From Helopsaltes ochotensis (Eukaryota; Chordata; Aves; Passeriformes; Locustellidae), in contig VXBM01000551.1 in assembly GCA_013400155.1 (NCBI GenBank), positions 444,086 to 508,085 of the forward strand: a DNA stretch of 64,000 bases. The letters are read 5' to 3'. Below the pieces are notes generated by a model. The model was given only the letters and a program-made list of their open reading frames with translations, had not been told where the DNA came from and did no database searches. Shown piece by piece: positions 39,791 to 52,791 of this stretch (positions within the stretch are counted from its first letter, which is position 1; the number at the start of each line of letters is the position of its first letter). Position numbers and translations under genes: made by a program.

Positions 39791-41312
39791 CAGGCAAGTT
39801 GATTTTAGAGCCAGCTTACTCAGTTGTTACATATCTGTCCACAGAGTTGCACTGCTCATAGCAGACCAACCAGGTCTCCTGTTGAGGCCAGCCCACTGTC
39901 TACAAATTATGACAGGTAGATTGCAAGAGAGCAGACAGCCCATGCTTAGAGACCTCACTTGACAGATAGGAAGTGGCACTCAAGCCCTTGACTTGGACAT
40001 TAGACTTTGATCTAATCTAAAACCCAGTTTTGGGCTGAGGCAGGGATCTCAGCCATGTTAATACTCAGGTTGACCTCAGCATTTAGGCTGCAGAGTGTGT
40101 GGTCACTGGTCAGCCAGCTACAGGATTTAAACACCCATCCCATCCAGTAGCAGCTTGCCAGAGATTTTGAGCACTTCAGTGGTATGTGTGTGTGCGTGGG
40201 GACACTGCAGAAATGCCTTTGGGGATCTGGGCCTCAGTTTCACTAACCTGGAGAACCTGTTTTCTCTTTCCAGTCTACTGTGATGATTCAAGGGCAGGAC
40301 ACTCATGCCTTGAGTGCGGACGCATGTCAGCGTGATGGAGACTGTGGGTTACCATCATCAGGTGGCTCTGATCTCTTTGTTGGGGTAGGGTAGGGCCAGG
40401 CATCAGCCCTCAGCCCCTCACTCTCCCCTGCCCTTGCAGAGCACTTGCTTCTCTGGCCCCCTGGTGTGAGGCATAAAAGAGTGGAACTAAGTAGCATTGC
40501 AGCTGCAGGGGGATAAAGGATTTCCAGCTGTATCTAACCTGCTGCTCCCTCAGATTCCCTCCCCAGCTGCATTTGTCAGGCCCACCATCTTTCACTGTAC
40601 TCCATCACCTCTCACCCTTCTCTGTTGCTCCATTTTTATGGAAATTCATTTATAAAAGGAAGACAGTTATATTTATAATGTAGAGCATGCTGGAATACTT
40701 AATCTTTCACTTCATTTTTTTTCAAGTGTGCCTTACTCAGACGTGGACTGATAAGATGACAAGTGCTAAAACAATCTGTGAAATGATGCATGGACTTTTA
40801 AGCAAATTAATAAGTGCCTTGGAGCAAAGATATATATAATCACAGAAAAACCTGACTCTTTTCATAGGAGATATATCCTTGAAATACTGTTTTATCTGGT
40901 TAATTAGAGTTAGGGGGTGGAAACACTGGCTTTCATGAGATTAAAGAGAAAACTTAAAATATTCAGATGGGAAATTTTTTTATATAATATACTACACACA
41001 CACTTAAATATGAAAGTTTGATCCTTTAATATTTAACCAATGGACAGTCCACTGAGACATCTCTTTCATTTCCACTGGGGTCCTGGTACAAGCACCAGCT
41101 AGTTTTAATAGACATCACACATTTTTAAAAAAATAGGTGCAGTTAAGACACAGTTCAGCTAAGAGCCATGGGGCACAATATGTTGCATGGGTCAAAAGCG
41201 CACGTCCTAAAGGAACTAGTGAACTAGAACAGTGTCTTTGTTATTAATCCGGAAATTGCATTTTTAGAACATATATTGCTGACTATATAAGTCTCATTTT
41301 TTTTTTCTTTTC

Positions 41313-41348
41313 TTCCAGTAATTTCTTTTTTTCCAGTAATTTCTTTTT
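41313..41348. repeat. Exact 18-bp tandem duplication
   Basis: TTCCAGTAATTTCTTTTT occurs twice without interruption. It is a slippage-type duplication in a T-rich tract. Confidence 0.9.
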
Positions 41349-44208
41349 TCACCTGAGCAGAGCAAACATCTCTCTTTGTTCCTTATAAAGATCTTTTAAC
41401 TTTCCTGTTCCAGCAAGACGGTAACAATCCCTTATGCATCTTAACATTTATGTTTATGCAGGCTACAAATGTCCGTGCTCATACTCATACCAGACATCTT
41501 TAATACACACTTCCATCTGCCAGCGACCTGCCCGTGACCTTCTTCAGAAATGAAAGGTAACTTGGCTAGCTCTATTTCTGGTCCTTCTGAAAAAGGATTG
41601 TCAGGTCAAATTGTGACAGTTTAAGTGTGATGTCTGATATTGACTGCTGTCCAGCAGGGACTGTAAGCGCTGCTTCTCCCACTTCATTCAGGACCTTTCT
41701 ATTGACTTGCACTATCGTCTTAAGGTTAGTCTTTTATCTCCTTTGCTTCCAGGCAAAGAAATAAGTGCCACTGGAGCAAGCTGCTGTACCACAGCCCAGG
41801 GACGCTGTTCTTGTGGAGCTGGTGGCGGTGTGACTTCAATGCCCACAAATTAGATGACCGCTGCATAGTGTGTCAGAGACAGCTGCAATTACTATTAAAG
41901 CATGTTTCCATAGCTCAATTTTAAGTAAAATAACTTTTCCAGTATGCCTATTTCTCTGTGTATCTGTGTTTGTATGTGCATACTTTGGACAACATGGGTC
42001 AACTTCTTTAAAAGAGAGGTCCTTGTATATAATAAGGCAGGAAAGTAAGAGAGATACTAAAAATCAAGAAAACAAAGAAACAAAAAACTTAAAAAATACA
42101 CTCTTGGATGCCTTTTTTAACTGTATGTTTTTGCTAAAATATCATTATTTCATCTTTTTCTTCCCCTTTCCATCCACCCTCCAGGCTTGTCAAACCACTT
42201 TTCTAACACCTGTATTTTTGCTTGCCAGTCCCTTCCCAGAGCACTGCATGTTATTTCACTTCCAACTCAAATTTTTGTACATAAAAAATAAATTTGGGAC
42301 ATTGGGGCTTTTGAAGTAGTCCTTCGTATAGAGCAGGAACCTGAAAGAGCTTGCAGGTTCAGAAGATCTCTGCTGGTTACTGCCCAGGGTCACTAGCAAC
42401 AGGGCAGAGAGCAAAAACATCTTTACATTCCTATCCTTCTCCCTCTCAATTTAGTGGATCTTCTACATAAATAATACAATTGGATATAAAAACTGAGTGC
42501 TTCAAGAATTACAGAACTCATTTTGGTCTAATCTTTGACACAATTTACTTTAACAGTGGAATACCAGACTCTTCAAAATATGCTAGTTATTTCTAATTCA
42601 TAAGTACCTTGTGAATAGACACCATTTGAAAAATAGGTTGAAAATCAGCTGCACTACTATTTCCATTGCATTTAATTGGAATGATTGTTATTTGAACTGC
42701 AGATACAGCTTCAATTTAAGTGTGTGGCATTGCACCATCTGCCTTATTTTATCCCAGGATAAAACAATATTATTTTAATTTTCCTGTCCACTTTCCATGT
42801 GCAGTTTCTCAATTAGATTATTCCATACCTCGTATTTTCTCTCCTCTCCTTCTCTCAATGTGAAACTCTTCCCAAACCTTGAGGAAATCTTTGCTGAAAC
42901 AAATATATCAACTGTGGTTTATTTTTTTTTTAATCGGGATTTTAGCAAAAGAAAAGTTGAAAACTCCTGCCTCATTCCACAAATGAAAACTTTGTTCAGT
43001 GTTGGCTTAGAATAGCTCAGTCTTGTTCAAAGAGATTAGCAACAATGGGTTTTCAGTTTTTACAATGTTAATCCATTATTAATCTAAACATATTTTAATG
43101 CTCCTTGAAACACAGTATTATTTTCCTAATCCCAAATTTGCCTCATTGATCCCATCCTTGCTTTTTTTCCCCACAACCATGCAATTTATACAAGACTGTA
43201 GCTAAAGCATTTATAGTTAAATCAGAAATTGATAATGGTGATGATGATGATAATGAATGTAGCTATAAGAGTCAATAAAATAGAAAGGTAGACCTCTTTC
43301 CAGCCCTTCAAACATGGCCATCACCCAGAAAAAATATTGAGAAGTGAAGTGTTGCTTTGATAATTTTCTATTTACTTGGGATTCTTGAGTATTTACAGAT
43401 ACTGTACTATGCCATTTCATATTAGTGATAAGAAAAACAGTTAACAAGATCTTGCAAGATATTAGTTAAAAATTTTGCTCACTAATATGCCACATCTAAA
43501 AAAACCCACAAGATTTCAGAATGATAAGGAGATTTTCTTGCATTTTGAATTATATCAGGATATTTCCAAGAACATGGTTTTTAAATATTTTTTAATTTCT
43601 TAATGAAGCCTATTTTCTATTTCTGAGTAGACCTCATTATCTGAAACAGTAATGGAAAAGAATGTGATAGTCACAAAATATGCCATCAGGCTCCCATCAT
43701 CTCTAGAAATTAAATGGTTTCCCATAAATTTTTTTAACATTTACTATCTATATTAAAAAGCAAAGGTAGGTTAATGCTAGGGTTTATTCGTGGCTCCTGT
43801 TTAAAATTTAAGAGTTCAAATGTGTTTGTTAAATGTCTCCTATGGCTGATGCCTCATAACATCCACCAAAACCACTGTGAAGGTCAGGACACAGGCATTA
43901 TTCAGTCTCTTTTTAATGAGCAGGGTGTAAGCAAAATCAACCTCATGAAAAGAGATGAAAGTTTCAGAGATTCTGCTTTGCATTAAATTTTCAATGGTCC
44001 TCAGTAAAAACAAATCCCATTCTTATCTGTTAATGTTCCTGCTTCTAGACTGCACTCCTTTGCCGTAAGTTATCTTTATTACTGCTAAAGGCTTTATACT
44101 CCCCAACAATATTTAGGGAACCCAAAACATATTTCTTAACCTTTCTGTGTAAATGTAATACCCATCCCACCCACCACTGCTCCTCCATTGATTGTGCAGG
44201 TTGTTTTA

Positions 44209-44240
44209 GCAGGCAAGATGTTTTGCAGGCAGGATGTTTT
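44209..44240. repeat. 16-bp tandem repeat
   Basis: GCAGGCAAGATGTTTT is followed directly by GCAGGCAGGATGTTTT (one difference). A partial third unit, GCAGGTTGTTTTA, precedes them from about 44196. Confidence 0.85.
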
Positions 44241-45644
44241 GGCAAGCTACTGTCCTCCAAAGATTGAGTACAGCCGTGCTACCAGCAGCCCCAGGTGGCT
44301 CTCCAGTGCCATGGTCAGATGGACAGGAAGGAGCTCCTGGCTTTGGGCTGACTGGAGCAGGCAGCTGCCCAGGCTGCCCTTCCCTTTCCCAGGACAAGTG
44401 CCAGCATCCACACACTCCCTCTAGTCTGTCACTAATTTGCTTCCTGTCAGAGTCTGTGGCTGACGTTCCCCTCCTTTGCCCGTGGAGGAGTCAGAGTTGT
44501 CCTACCACAACAAAACCTCCAGTGACACTTGAGTCAGGACATCTGATAGGAAAAAATAAAATGCTACCTACATGGAGAAATACCCTATCTCCCACTGGTG
44601 AGGACTCCTGGCTTTTCAGGGACTTTTTACACTGAGGTGAACAAGGCCACCTCTGTGGTTGCCCATTACATATGGGCCCATTCAGAATTTATTTGCTTTC
44701 TAGCAACATCTGCTCATATTCAGGGAGAGGAATAACCCTCAGGGTGCTGTAATACCTTCCCCCAAGACTAGCAGCCATTGTGGGAAGGCTCTGGAGGTTC
44801 TATTCCATGCTGGAACAAGGAAGGTGGGGATGCAAATCAAACTGCAATGAGCGAGGCAGAGCCCATCCTGATGGGTCTTCTCTCTGTTTATTCAGAGAGG
44901 CCATGCTCACTCCCAGTTATCCCTAAACACATCAGCCTTCCAATTCTTAGAAGAGAAATTCCTACCAAGGCTTTTTAGACCTGTTCAAATTATATTTGAG
45001 GGTATAAGAGGTTCAGAGGTTTTAGAAATAGAATACATTATTTAAAACTAGAAGTATTTATTATTCAAGCCTTTCTATCAATGCTAAAAGAATATTTAAT
45101 AGCTAATGTATTAAATCCATATTTTATGAATAGTCAGATAATTTTGATTCCTTTTTTCCTTTTGTCAACTCGTTTAGGTGCTGTGATGAGAAATAGCTTA
45201 TTAAGTTCATGTCACAGCTCAGAAGCATGCCAAAATAAAAATGAATAAATAATATTTTTCATACTTTAACACTTTTATTCTTAAAACTTAATGTAGTGTT
45301 TGTGAAAATTAAAAGTAATAATATGTTTAATATTTAATTACTGCATTCAAAGTTCACATCTTTTATGGCCACTGAGAAGGTAAAAATCGATTCCATTCTA
45401 ATATCAGCTGTAAATGTGAGCAGAACTGCCAATATTATCAATTTCAGAAAAATGTTGACAAATATGTGAATGACAAAATATTTGCTGTCCTGAACAGAAG
45501 AAGTAGAAACTATGTCACATATCAAAAGAACCTTGAAGAAGATTATAAATCGCAGAAGAGCAAAATAGAAATAGAGTGCCATAATCCTAAATCATAAGCA
45601 GTATATGCTTTTATTAAATGCTTAATGCACTGTGGAAAACAATT

Positions 45645-46030
45645 CACAGAATCATAGAATGGTTTGGGTTGGAAGAGACCTAAAAGGTAATCTAATTCCA
45701 ACCTGTCTGGAAGGCAGGGACATCTTTCACCAGATCAGGTTGCTCAGAGCCACACCCAGCCTGGTCTTGAACACTTCCAGTGATGGGGCAGCTGCAACTC
45801 CTCTGGGCAATCTCACCACCATGGCAGTAAAGGATTTCTTCCTAATACCTAATCTAAACCTGCCTTCCTTCAGCTTAAAGTCATTTGCACCTTGTCCTGT
45901 ATCTACATACCCTTTTGAAAAGTCCCTCTCCAGCCTTCTTGTAGGCCCCCTTTAGGTACTGGAAGGTGCCTTAAACCTTTCCTTCACCAGACTGGGTGTC
46001 CCCAGTTCTCTCAAACATAAGAACAGTGAG
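45645..46030 (-). mobile_element. CR1 LINE, 5'-truncated 3' end
   Basis: On the plus strand it starts with the diagnostic reversed tail CACAGAATCATAGAATGG followed by TTTGGGTTGGAAGAGACC, the classic avian CR1 3' end. It continues through GATCAGGTTGCTCAGAGCC, CTTCCAGTGATGGGGC, GGCAGTAAAGGATTTCTTCC and CCTCTCCAGCCTTCTTGTAG, ending with OCTCTCTCAAAC-like sequence near 46015 that corresponds to further upstream CR1. It is better preserved than the copy at 13940, hence probably younger. It is truncated before most of the reverse transcriptase and is inactive. Confidence 0.92.
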
Positions 46031-49000
46031 AATTGAGGCTGCAATATTTTCTTGTTTCTATGCACTGCAGAATCTTTTTATTTGTTTGTTTCTTTTTATG
46101 CTTTCTTACAACACTTCTCTTTTTCTTTTATTTGATTTGTTGTACTCACCACTTTCAATTTTCACCTTCATTTTTGTATTAATATCTGAAACATTTGCAA
46201 CTGCAGTCTCTTTCGAATGTCTTTTCTTCTGAAACAGACAGGGTGCAGTTTTTCCTGCCAAGTGGAACTAAAGTTTATTAAATATGTTGTATATATAATA
46301 TATGTAATATAAGATAAATGTCTCTTTGTTGTTGCAACAAATAGTGCTAAATGCTGACTAATTCCAGGAACCATTTTATTGGAAGTTCAATCAACCTTAT
46401 TGAGAGTAATGGTTCAAGAAGTCATCAAGCAAGTATTCTGTGAGTAACACTTACTGTGTTTTGTTAAAGAGTGCAGGAGGGCTGTCAAAAGGAAAGAAAA
46501 CAATTTTTCCTGCTTTCTGTACTCTGAGGGTCCTTTGGAGGGAGAACTGCACCCTTCCTGGACACAAGCAGCATGAAATGCTTCTACGACATGAGGGGGA
46601 ACTGACATGGAAACCTGCAGAAGGAGAAAGGGTTTGGCACAAGGAGGGAGCCTGTGTTCAGAAGAAAGCAGATCTCTCTCTGGCATTATGGAAAGAAAAA
46701 GACTTTCCTAAGCAAGGGACTCAAGCAAACTACGGTCCATTGACTGTTCCTGGTCTAAAATGCCTTGCCCTGTAAGGGTATGACAGGCAGGAAATAAGGA
46801 ATTCAGAGATTAGTGTTCAAAACTCATTGAATATGTGTTACCTGACAGATCCATGATCTCCCTATACAAAGAATTATGTTTTTCTAGTTAAGCAAATTTG
46901 TTCTCTGATAAAATCTGTCTTTAGAGCCAGGGAGGAATGAGCAGAAAACCTTTTTGAATTTTACCAAGAAAAGAATAACACTCCAATATTTGGTAGTACA
47001 TGCTATTTCTAATATAGGCTGGTCAGTACAGGAAGTATATGTAATGGGTGATAAACTGTTCTTTAATTCTGCATTTCTGAGGTTTTTCAATGTGCAAGTT
47101 GTCTTTTGTCCGTTCTGACTATTGCTGTGAAGAGGATACATACATGCACATTTCCTGTGTTTTTTTCATAAAACATGTCAGAACAGGAGATGATTGGCAT
47201 AACGTTGCCCTGCCAATTTCAGCATATCTTGGACATAATATTTTCCAGCCAGAGCACTGAAGTTATGTTTAGGGCTTCTATTGTTTTTTACTCTACACTG
47301 GTGGAAATACACACATCTGTTTTTATTTGTGCACATTTGTGGTTACTAGTAGGTAGGTATCTGTTTCTCTGATGTTAACAGGATGTTTTGATGCAATATT
47401 TTTCATAATCTGGATGAGTCAATGCTGTTTAAATCAAAGCCAAAAAGCATATCCTTTATTTGAAAAGTGTCTTTTCCTATTGTATTTATTTTATAGTTTT
47501 CAATTAATTGCATAGAGTTTGCTCAAACTTTTTCTATGCTTGAAGTGTCTTTCCACATAAGACACACTTTTTATAACTTGCACTTACAATGCATTCAAAA
47601 TATAACAAAATTACTGTAAGTTATTATCATTTTGGTTGATTCATTTGTTCAACATACACCAGTTTAACTGCTACCAGTATATTTCTAGAATTTATGTTAT
47701 AGACAGGCACAAATATTTCTTAAAAACTCCAACATTTTAAAAACCTGCAAGCTTCTAGTCTTATAAAGAAATTACAAGACCATCACAAACACTACTAGAA
47801 AATACTTTGCTATAGATTTGTGCTACTTTATTCACTCTTAAAAATTCTGTGGAATGTGTTCAGTAATAAATAACTACTGAGACTATCTGTTCTTTTTCAA
47901 TAGAAACTGTGTAGAAGTCTAATTTGGAATTGCATTTGACTGTGTTACATTAGTATAAAAACCAAGCAGTGCATGACTAGCATTCTGAAAGACACTGATA
48001 ATAGTGACTCCAATAAAATATACCCATCACGTGATGTCCAAAACATTCACAAACTACATGTCTGGGATTTGGCTATTGTGTTCCTACTATAGCTGCAAGT
48101 CCCCTCAGAACAAGGTAGGGTTTGTAGAGAATGAGCCATCATTTGGCCAGTTTGTCAAGCAGAGGATATTATTTTGCCCTGAAACACATTCACTGCCTTT
48201 GCCACAGATTCTGCTGAGCTCAATGACAATTATACCTGTAAGTCAATAACAGACTGTTCCCATAGTATTTATGAATCATGATGGAAAGAAATGAGCAGTA
48301 TGCACCACAACTGCCAGCTCTTTTACCTAAACCAGAGCAAAAGCCTTGTCACCAAGAAGTGCTGCTGCTGGGACAATAAAAAGGATGATGCATGAGACTG
48401 CGGGGCATTGCAGCATTTTGCACTCTGTAAGTAATTCAAATGGATGTTGAACAATATCTACAAGAGATAAATATCTTAAAAACAGATTCAGAAAATTTTC
48501 CGCCAAGAATTCCACAAGAATTAGCTGAAAGGGCCTGCTAGCTGATGCTAATCTCTAGTACAGCTTGCAATAGCAGAAAGACTTCAGATGCCTAGAGAGC
48601 ATTAATTTTGTGAAAGCTCTCAATAGAAGGGCAAGCATAACTGCATTGATGAAGTTATGATGAAATGATGAAGATGACTTGCATAACAAAAGACCAGTTT
48701 AAAAACTTTCCTGGTATAAATCCAGGAAAGGTGAATGAAAAAGTCATGTAGGATTTACATCCCAAAGGGTTAAAGGATACATTAATACTACCACCAGTCA
48801 CCAGAGTTCGTTGGTCATCTTGTCAAAAAAATTACTTGATTATTTGATCACAAACTGGTTTCAAAAATTTGGGTATCACCTACAGCAGAAGGTATTTCTA
48901 GTAGGGTCCACGTTTAGCCTAATATTAGTCAAAATTTTAACTGAATCTGTAGGTGTCACTGATCCAGCTGAATAGCAAATGAAACTGAGATGAGGGCAGG

Positions 49001-49039
49001 CCAGATATCCTGCAAATTCTAAACAGTTAGTCAGTCATC
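46031..49039. other. Non-coding stretch, no gene seen
   Basis: No exon or RNA gene is recognised. Sequence from about 48800 to 49039 may be the detached 5' portion of the older CR1 that continues at 49760, but I cannot align it by eye. Confidence 0.45.
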
Positions 49040-49733
49040 TGCTACCCATGCAGGCTGGGGGATCAAGGAATTGAGAATAGCCCTGCAGAGAATTTGGGGG
49101 TACTGGGGGCTGAGAAACTGGACATGAGCCAACAGTGTGCGCTTGCAGCCCAGGAAACCAACCATATCCTGGGCTGCATCAAAGGAGGCATGGCCAGTAG
49201 GTCAGGGGAGGTGAGCCTTCCCAGCTACTCTGCCCCACCTTTACTGCCTCCAGGTCTGGGGTCCTCAGCACAGGAAAGCCAGGGGTCTGTTAGAGCCTGT
49301 CCAGAGGAGGCCATGAAGATGATATAGGGGCTGTAGCAGCTCTCCTGCAAAGACAGGCTGAGAGTTGGCGCTGTTCACTCTGGAGAAGAGAAGGCTCCAG
49401 AACACCTTAGAGCGCCTTCCAGCACCGAACAGGGGCCTACAAGAGAGCTAAGGACAAAATGCTGAGCTAGGCCTGTTGCAAAACAAAATGAGTAAGGGTT
49501 TTAGATTAAAAGAAGTTCCATTTAGATTATATATAAGGAAGAAATTTTTTAGAATGATAGTGGAAAAACACTGGAACTGGTTGCTCAGAGAGACGTCCTA
49601 TAACTGGAAACATTCAAGGATGGGCTCAGTGAGGCTCTGAGCAACCTGATCTATTTAAAGATGTCTCTGCTTGTTGCAGGCAGGTTGGACTAGATGATTT
49701 TTAAAGGTTCTTCCACCCCAAATAATTCTATGA
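49040..49733 (+). mobile_element. CR1 LINE with C-terminal RT remnant
   Basis: The frame at 49094-49327 reads a degraded C-terminal part of the CR1 reverse transcriptase: GVLGAEKLDMSQQCALAAQ, then ILGCIKGGMASRSGEV. It corresponds to the well-conserved CR1 stretch before the stop. The frame is lost afterwards. Next come CR1 3' sequences (CTGGAGAAGAGAAGGCTCC at about 49380, GGAACTGGTTGCTCAGAGAG at about 49573, GGTTGGACTAGATGATTT at about 49683) and the tail ATTCTATG at 49724-49731. Internal deletions and indels make it non-functional. The 5' boundary is approximate. Confidence 0.88.
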
Positions 49734-49759
49734 AACTCATACATGCAAGGAACAAAAGG

Positions 49760-50554
49760 AATGTTGACCATAGCCACATGCTAAGAAATTGCATCCAGGT
49801 AAACAGATGTGTGAAAATAAGTTTCCATTATGGTGACTCAGCAAAAGAGGCATCTGTGATCTGCAGATACACAAAGAGTAATAAATGGGGCAAAGCCAAG
49901 GTGATTTCGGCTACACCATGGTCTTGCTGAGACTAAACTGGAACACTTCCTCCAGCTTTGGTGTTCTTATTTCTTATAAGAAAGATGTTCAAGGTGCACA
50001 TCAAATATTTGAGAGCTCAAAGAAAATGTCTTGCATAGACAGACTAAGGATTCTGCTCAGGTTTTAAAAAGGAACAGTGAGAGATGATCTGCTTGCAACA
50101 TATAAAATATCTACGTGGCAAAAAATACCCTAGTTTCTGTAAAAGAAATTGCAATAAATCAGGAAGAGTATAACAAAACAAAACAAAACAAAACATAAAC
50201 AAACAAAACATTAAAAAAAGAGAGAGAAGAAAAAACAAGACCCAACCAAAACAGAAAACCCGGTAGATGAAAGCTAAGCAAAAGGAAATTTAAAAGGGGA
50301 TGTGCTCTAGTTGTTAACTGCAAGAATGAATAATCCCTGGAGCAAGGACCAACGGACATACAGTTTCCCCACATCTTTATTCCTCCACATAGATTGAAAG
50401 CTTTTCTGTAAGGGCTACATAAGTCAGATGTAACATAAGCACTAATTAATAGCAAGTTATTAACCTCATTACAGAGGTGGATGCTCATATTACACAAGAG
50501 ATCAGACCAGATGACCTACTGATTCTTCCTGTCCTTCAACCCTACAAATTCATG
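49760..50554 (+). mobile_element. Second, older CR1 LINE copy
   Basis: The sequence ACCATGGTCTTGCTGAGACT at about 49915, followed by AACTGGAACACTTCC and a section like TTATAAGAAAGATGTTCAAG, matches the RT C-terminal region of an old CR1 subfamily. The 3' end is GATCAGACCAGATGACCTAC at about 50500, then CTTCCTGTCCTTCAACCCTA and a decayed tail AAATTCATG. It contains an inserted CAAAA/CAAA-rich stretch at 50172-50216. It follows the younger CR1 at once in the same orientation. The frame is destroyed throughout. Confidence 0.65.
50172..50216. repeat. (CAAAA)n / (CAAA)n simple repeat
   Basis: Repeated AAAAC units pass into CAAA units and then an A/G-rich stretch running to about 50240. It lies within the older CR1 copy and appears to have expanded after insertion. 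Confidence 0.85.
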
Positions 50555-52791
50555 TAAGAACTGAACTGCTCTTGTTCCAACTCAACTTTGGGGAGTTACT
50601 GACATGTGGGTGTTTTGATGGCTCCTTGCTTCTCACAGAAAGGCCACTGCTGGAGTGACCATGCATGGATCACATGCAAATCCTATGCTATCTCCTTTCC
50701 CTGAAGTGCAAACCATGACGGTTTAAAGCAAGATCAAAAAAAAGGTCATTAGGAACTTAATTAAGAATATTTTAATTGCAAATGACTTTCTGTAATGTGT
50801 TTGCTCAAACAGTCTGTTCTGCAACTGTCACTTAAGTAAAGAACATCCAGCACAGCATTATATTTCTTTTGTATGCAAAACACTTGTAATGAACCCCATT
50901 ATGTAACCTGCTGGTGAAATAGCTGCGATTTCGCAGAAGATGTAGAATTTGGTAGAGGGAAAAAGGGGTGGCAAGAAGAATATCTTTTTAGCTCCCAGTT
51001 AGAACTAATGATGACTGACTGTCAGGAAAGAAATATGAAGGCATATAATTATTGGCTGGCATGCCTCAGGCATCACCCAGGTGTTAACAATACATAAAGG
51101 CTGGGCATGCAAGGACTAACCTCCTCCAAAGGTTTTTTGGGATCTATCCCCCAAATATTTTAATACTGCTATTTGCTTCACTGTATTGTTGGACTAGCAA
51201 CAATTGGTTATAATAGGATAGTAACAAGAAGCACACATGCATATAGGGTTTTTTTTTTTCAGATATTATAAATTCACACCCAAGATAACTCAATTCAAGT
51301 TATTACCTGAATTGTAGAAAAACAAGTGTTCCTGCTGAACTGCTGGTGAGTGGTTCGTAAAAGTAATTCTTTTGCTTTAGTAGTACAACTCAAATTAGCA
51401 AATGTTTGCTTACATTACAGAAAGTGTGAAACAATTCCTTCCTATTACATGAAGATTCAAAACAGAAATTGAAAATCAGATCCTTTAATTGTGGTTAAAT
51501 TCTGATTTAATTGGATATTTATTGCTCAAATGTCTTAAAAGTTTTAGTTCTCCAAAAAGGAAGTTGAAAGCTTTCACTGTAAAATCGTTGCTTAAGTACC
51601 TTATGTGAACAGCCAGTGAACACACTGCAGCAATAAATTTACAGACATTCTGTAGACTGAAACTTAATCACCCAGATTATTCAATTTATGCTTACAAATA
51701 ATAAAGCAATAGGAGAAATCTGGATCAGCTTCTGAGTGATTCATAAGCATGGATGGAAAATGTAATCCCCATAACTACCTGACGAGCTCTGACACACACA
51801 AACACCCACAGACTGGCACACAGTGCAAAACAGTTCATGTGCTTGCAAAAGAGTTTCCATTTATTCCCTGCTTTGCAAACTTAAATCTTTCTAAAACGTT
51901 TCAGTCCAATAATTTCTGATGCTTGTTCTTCAATGAGTTCAAGGTATTTTTCGGTCTAGGGCTTGGTTATTTAGAAAAGGCTGAAAAAATACACAGTGGT
52001 TTTAAAATAAAAAGAAAGTAAAACATATTTTTTGCATCATTGAAAAATAATATGTGGAAAGGACGTTGTCCTAGTTCCTTTAATGCCTGAAGCCAAAAAA
52101 TATTTAATTTTAAAATGTCAGCTTACTAAGAAAATATTTCTCCATATGCACAGTGGCCTTCCCAGAAATATTTGGTTAAGGGCATGATTCACGTCAGACT
52201 GATAGTTACTTCAAAGGTTTTAGCTGAGGCCCTACAGGTACATTTGGACAGTGGTGAGCTTTACCATGCATAAATCTGTAGTTAAGTACACACAGAAATG
52301 CCAAGTCCAATTCATTACTACAGCATGGTCAAGGTAATTTTTCAAATGCTTCAAAAACACAGGAGTCATCCAAAAACCCTTCTTCTCCTAAGTCCATAAC
52401 CTTCTGCAAAGAAGGCTGTCCTGAGACCGACAGGGCTAAGCCCTTGAGGACATCACAGCCTTTATTCCTTTTCCTGCTCTTCCAACTGAACGCAATGTTT
52501 CTTTGCTTTCTTTATCCTTGCTGAATTGAGCTAATCAAGCAAAGTACCTGTGTTGAGCCCCAAGGGCCACTGGGGCTGTAGCTAAGCTCAACAGGCACCA
52601 TGCATGAGGAGGTCCAGTTGGGCACTGCCAGCAACACAGCCTTGGTGTGGCTCTGCACTGGGGCTAAGTGCTGTCACTTCTGTTTGCATGGATATACCAC
52701 TCCCAGGTCTGCACCCGTATGGCAGACAGATCCCTGAGCAGTGCTGTCTATGGAAGACCATAACTCCACATGCATTATTTCAGTACAGGAT
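50555..52791. other. Non-coding stretch, no gene seen
   Basis: A/T-rich sequence with a poly(T) tract near 51249-51259. No coding pattern, RNA gene or repeat family is recognised. Confidence 0.5.

Larger units (their letters stand above)
39791..45644. other. Non-coding stretch, no gene seen
   Basis: A GC-richer part lies at about 40150-40600. It contains two strong 3' splice-site-like sequences, TTTCTCTTTCCAG ending near 40273 and a pyrimidine run ending TTGCAG near 40440, but no coding frame or matching donor convinces me. An exact 18-bp tandem pair is at 41313-41348 and a 16-bp tandem pair at 44209-44240. The 149-residue frame at 41870-42319 and the 133-residue frame at 44234-44635 show no domain or conserved pattern. 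Confidence 0.45.

Noticed and set aside
41870..42319. 149-residue plus-strand open frame
   Set aside because: Low-complexity F/L/K/N-rich sequence in A/T-rich DNA, with no family resemblance and no exon context.
44234..44635. 133-residue plus-strand open frame
   Set aside because: It lies in a GC-richer patch beside a tandem repeat, its composition (P, S, L) fits non-coding DNA, and overlapping frames on both strands are equally open.
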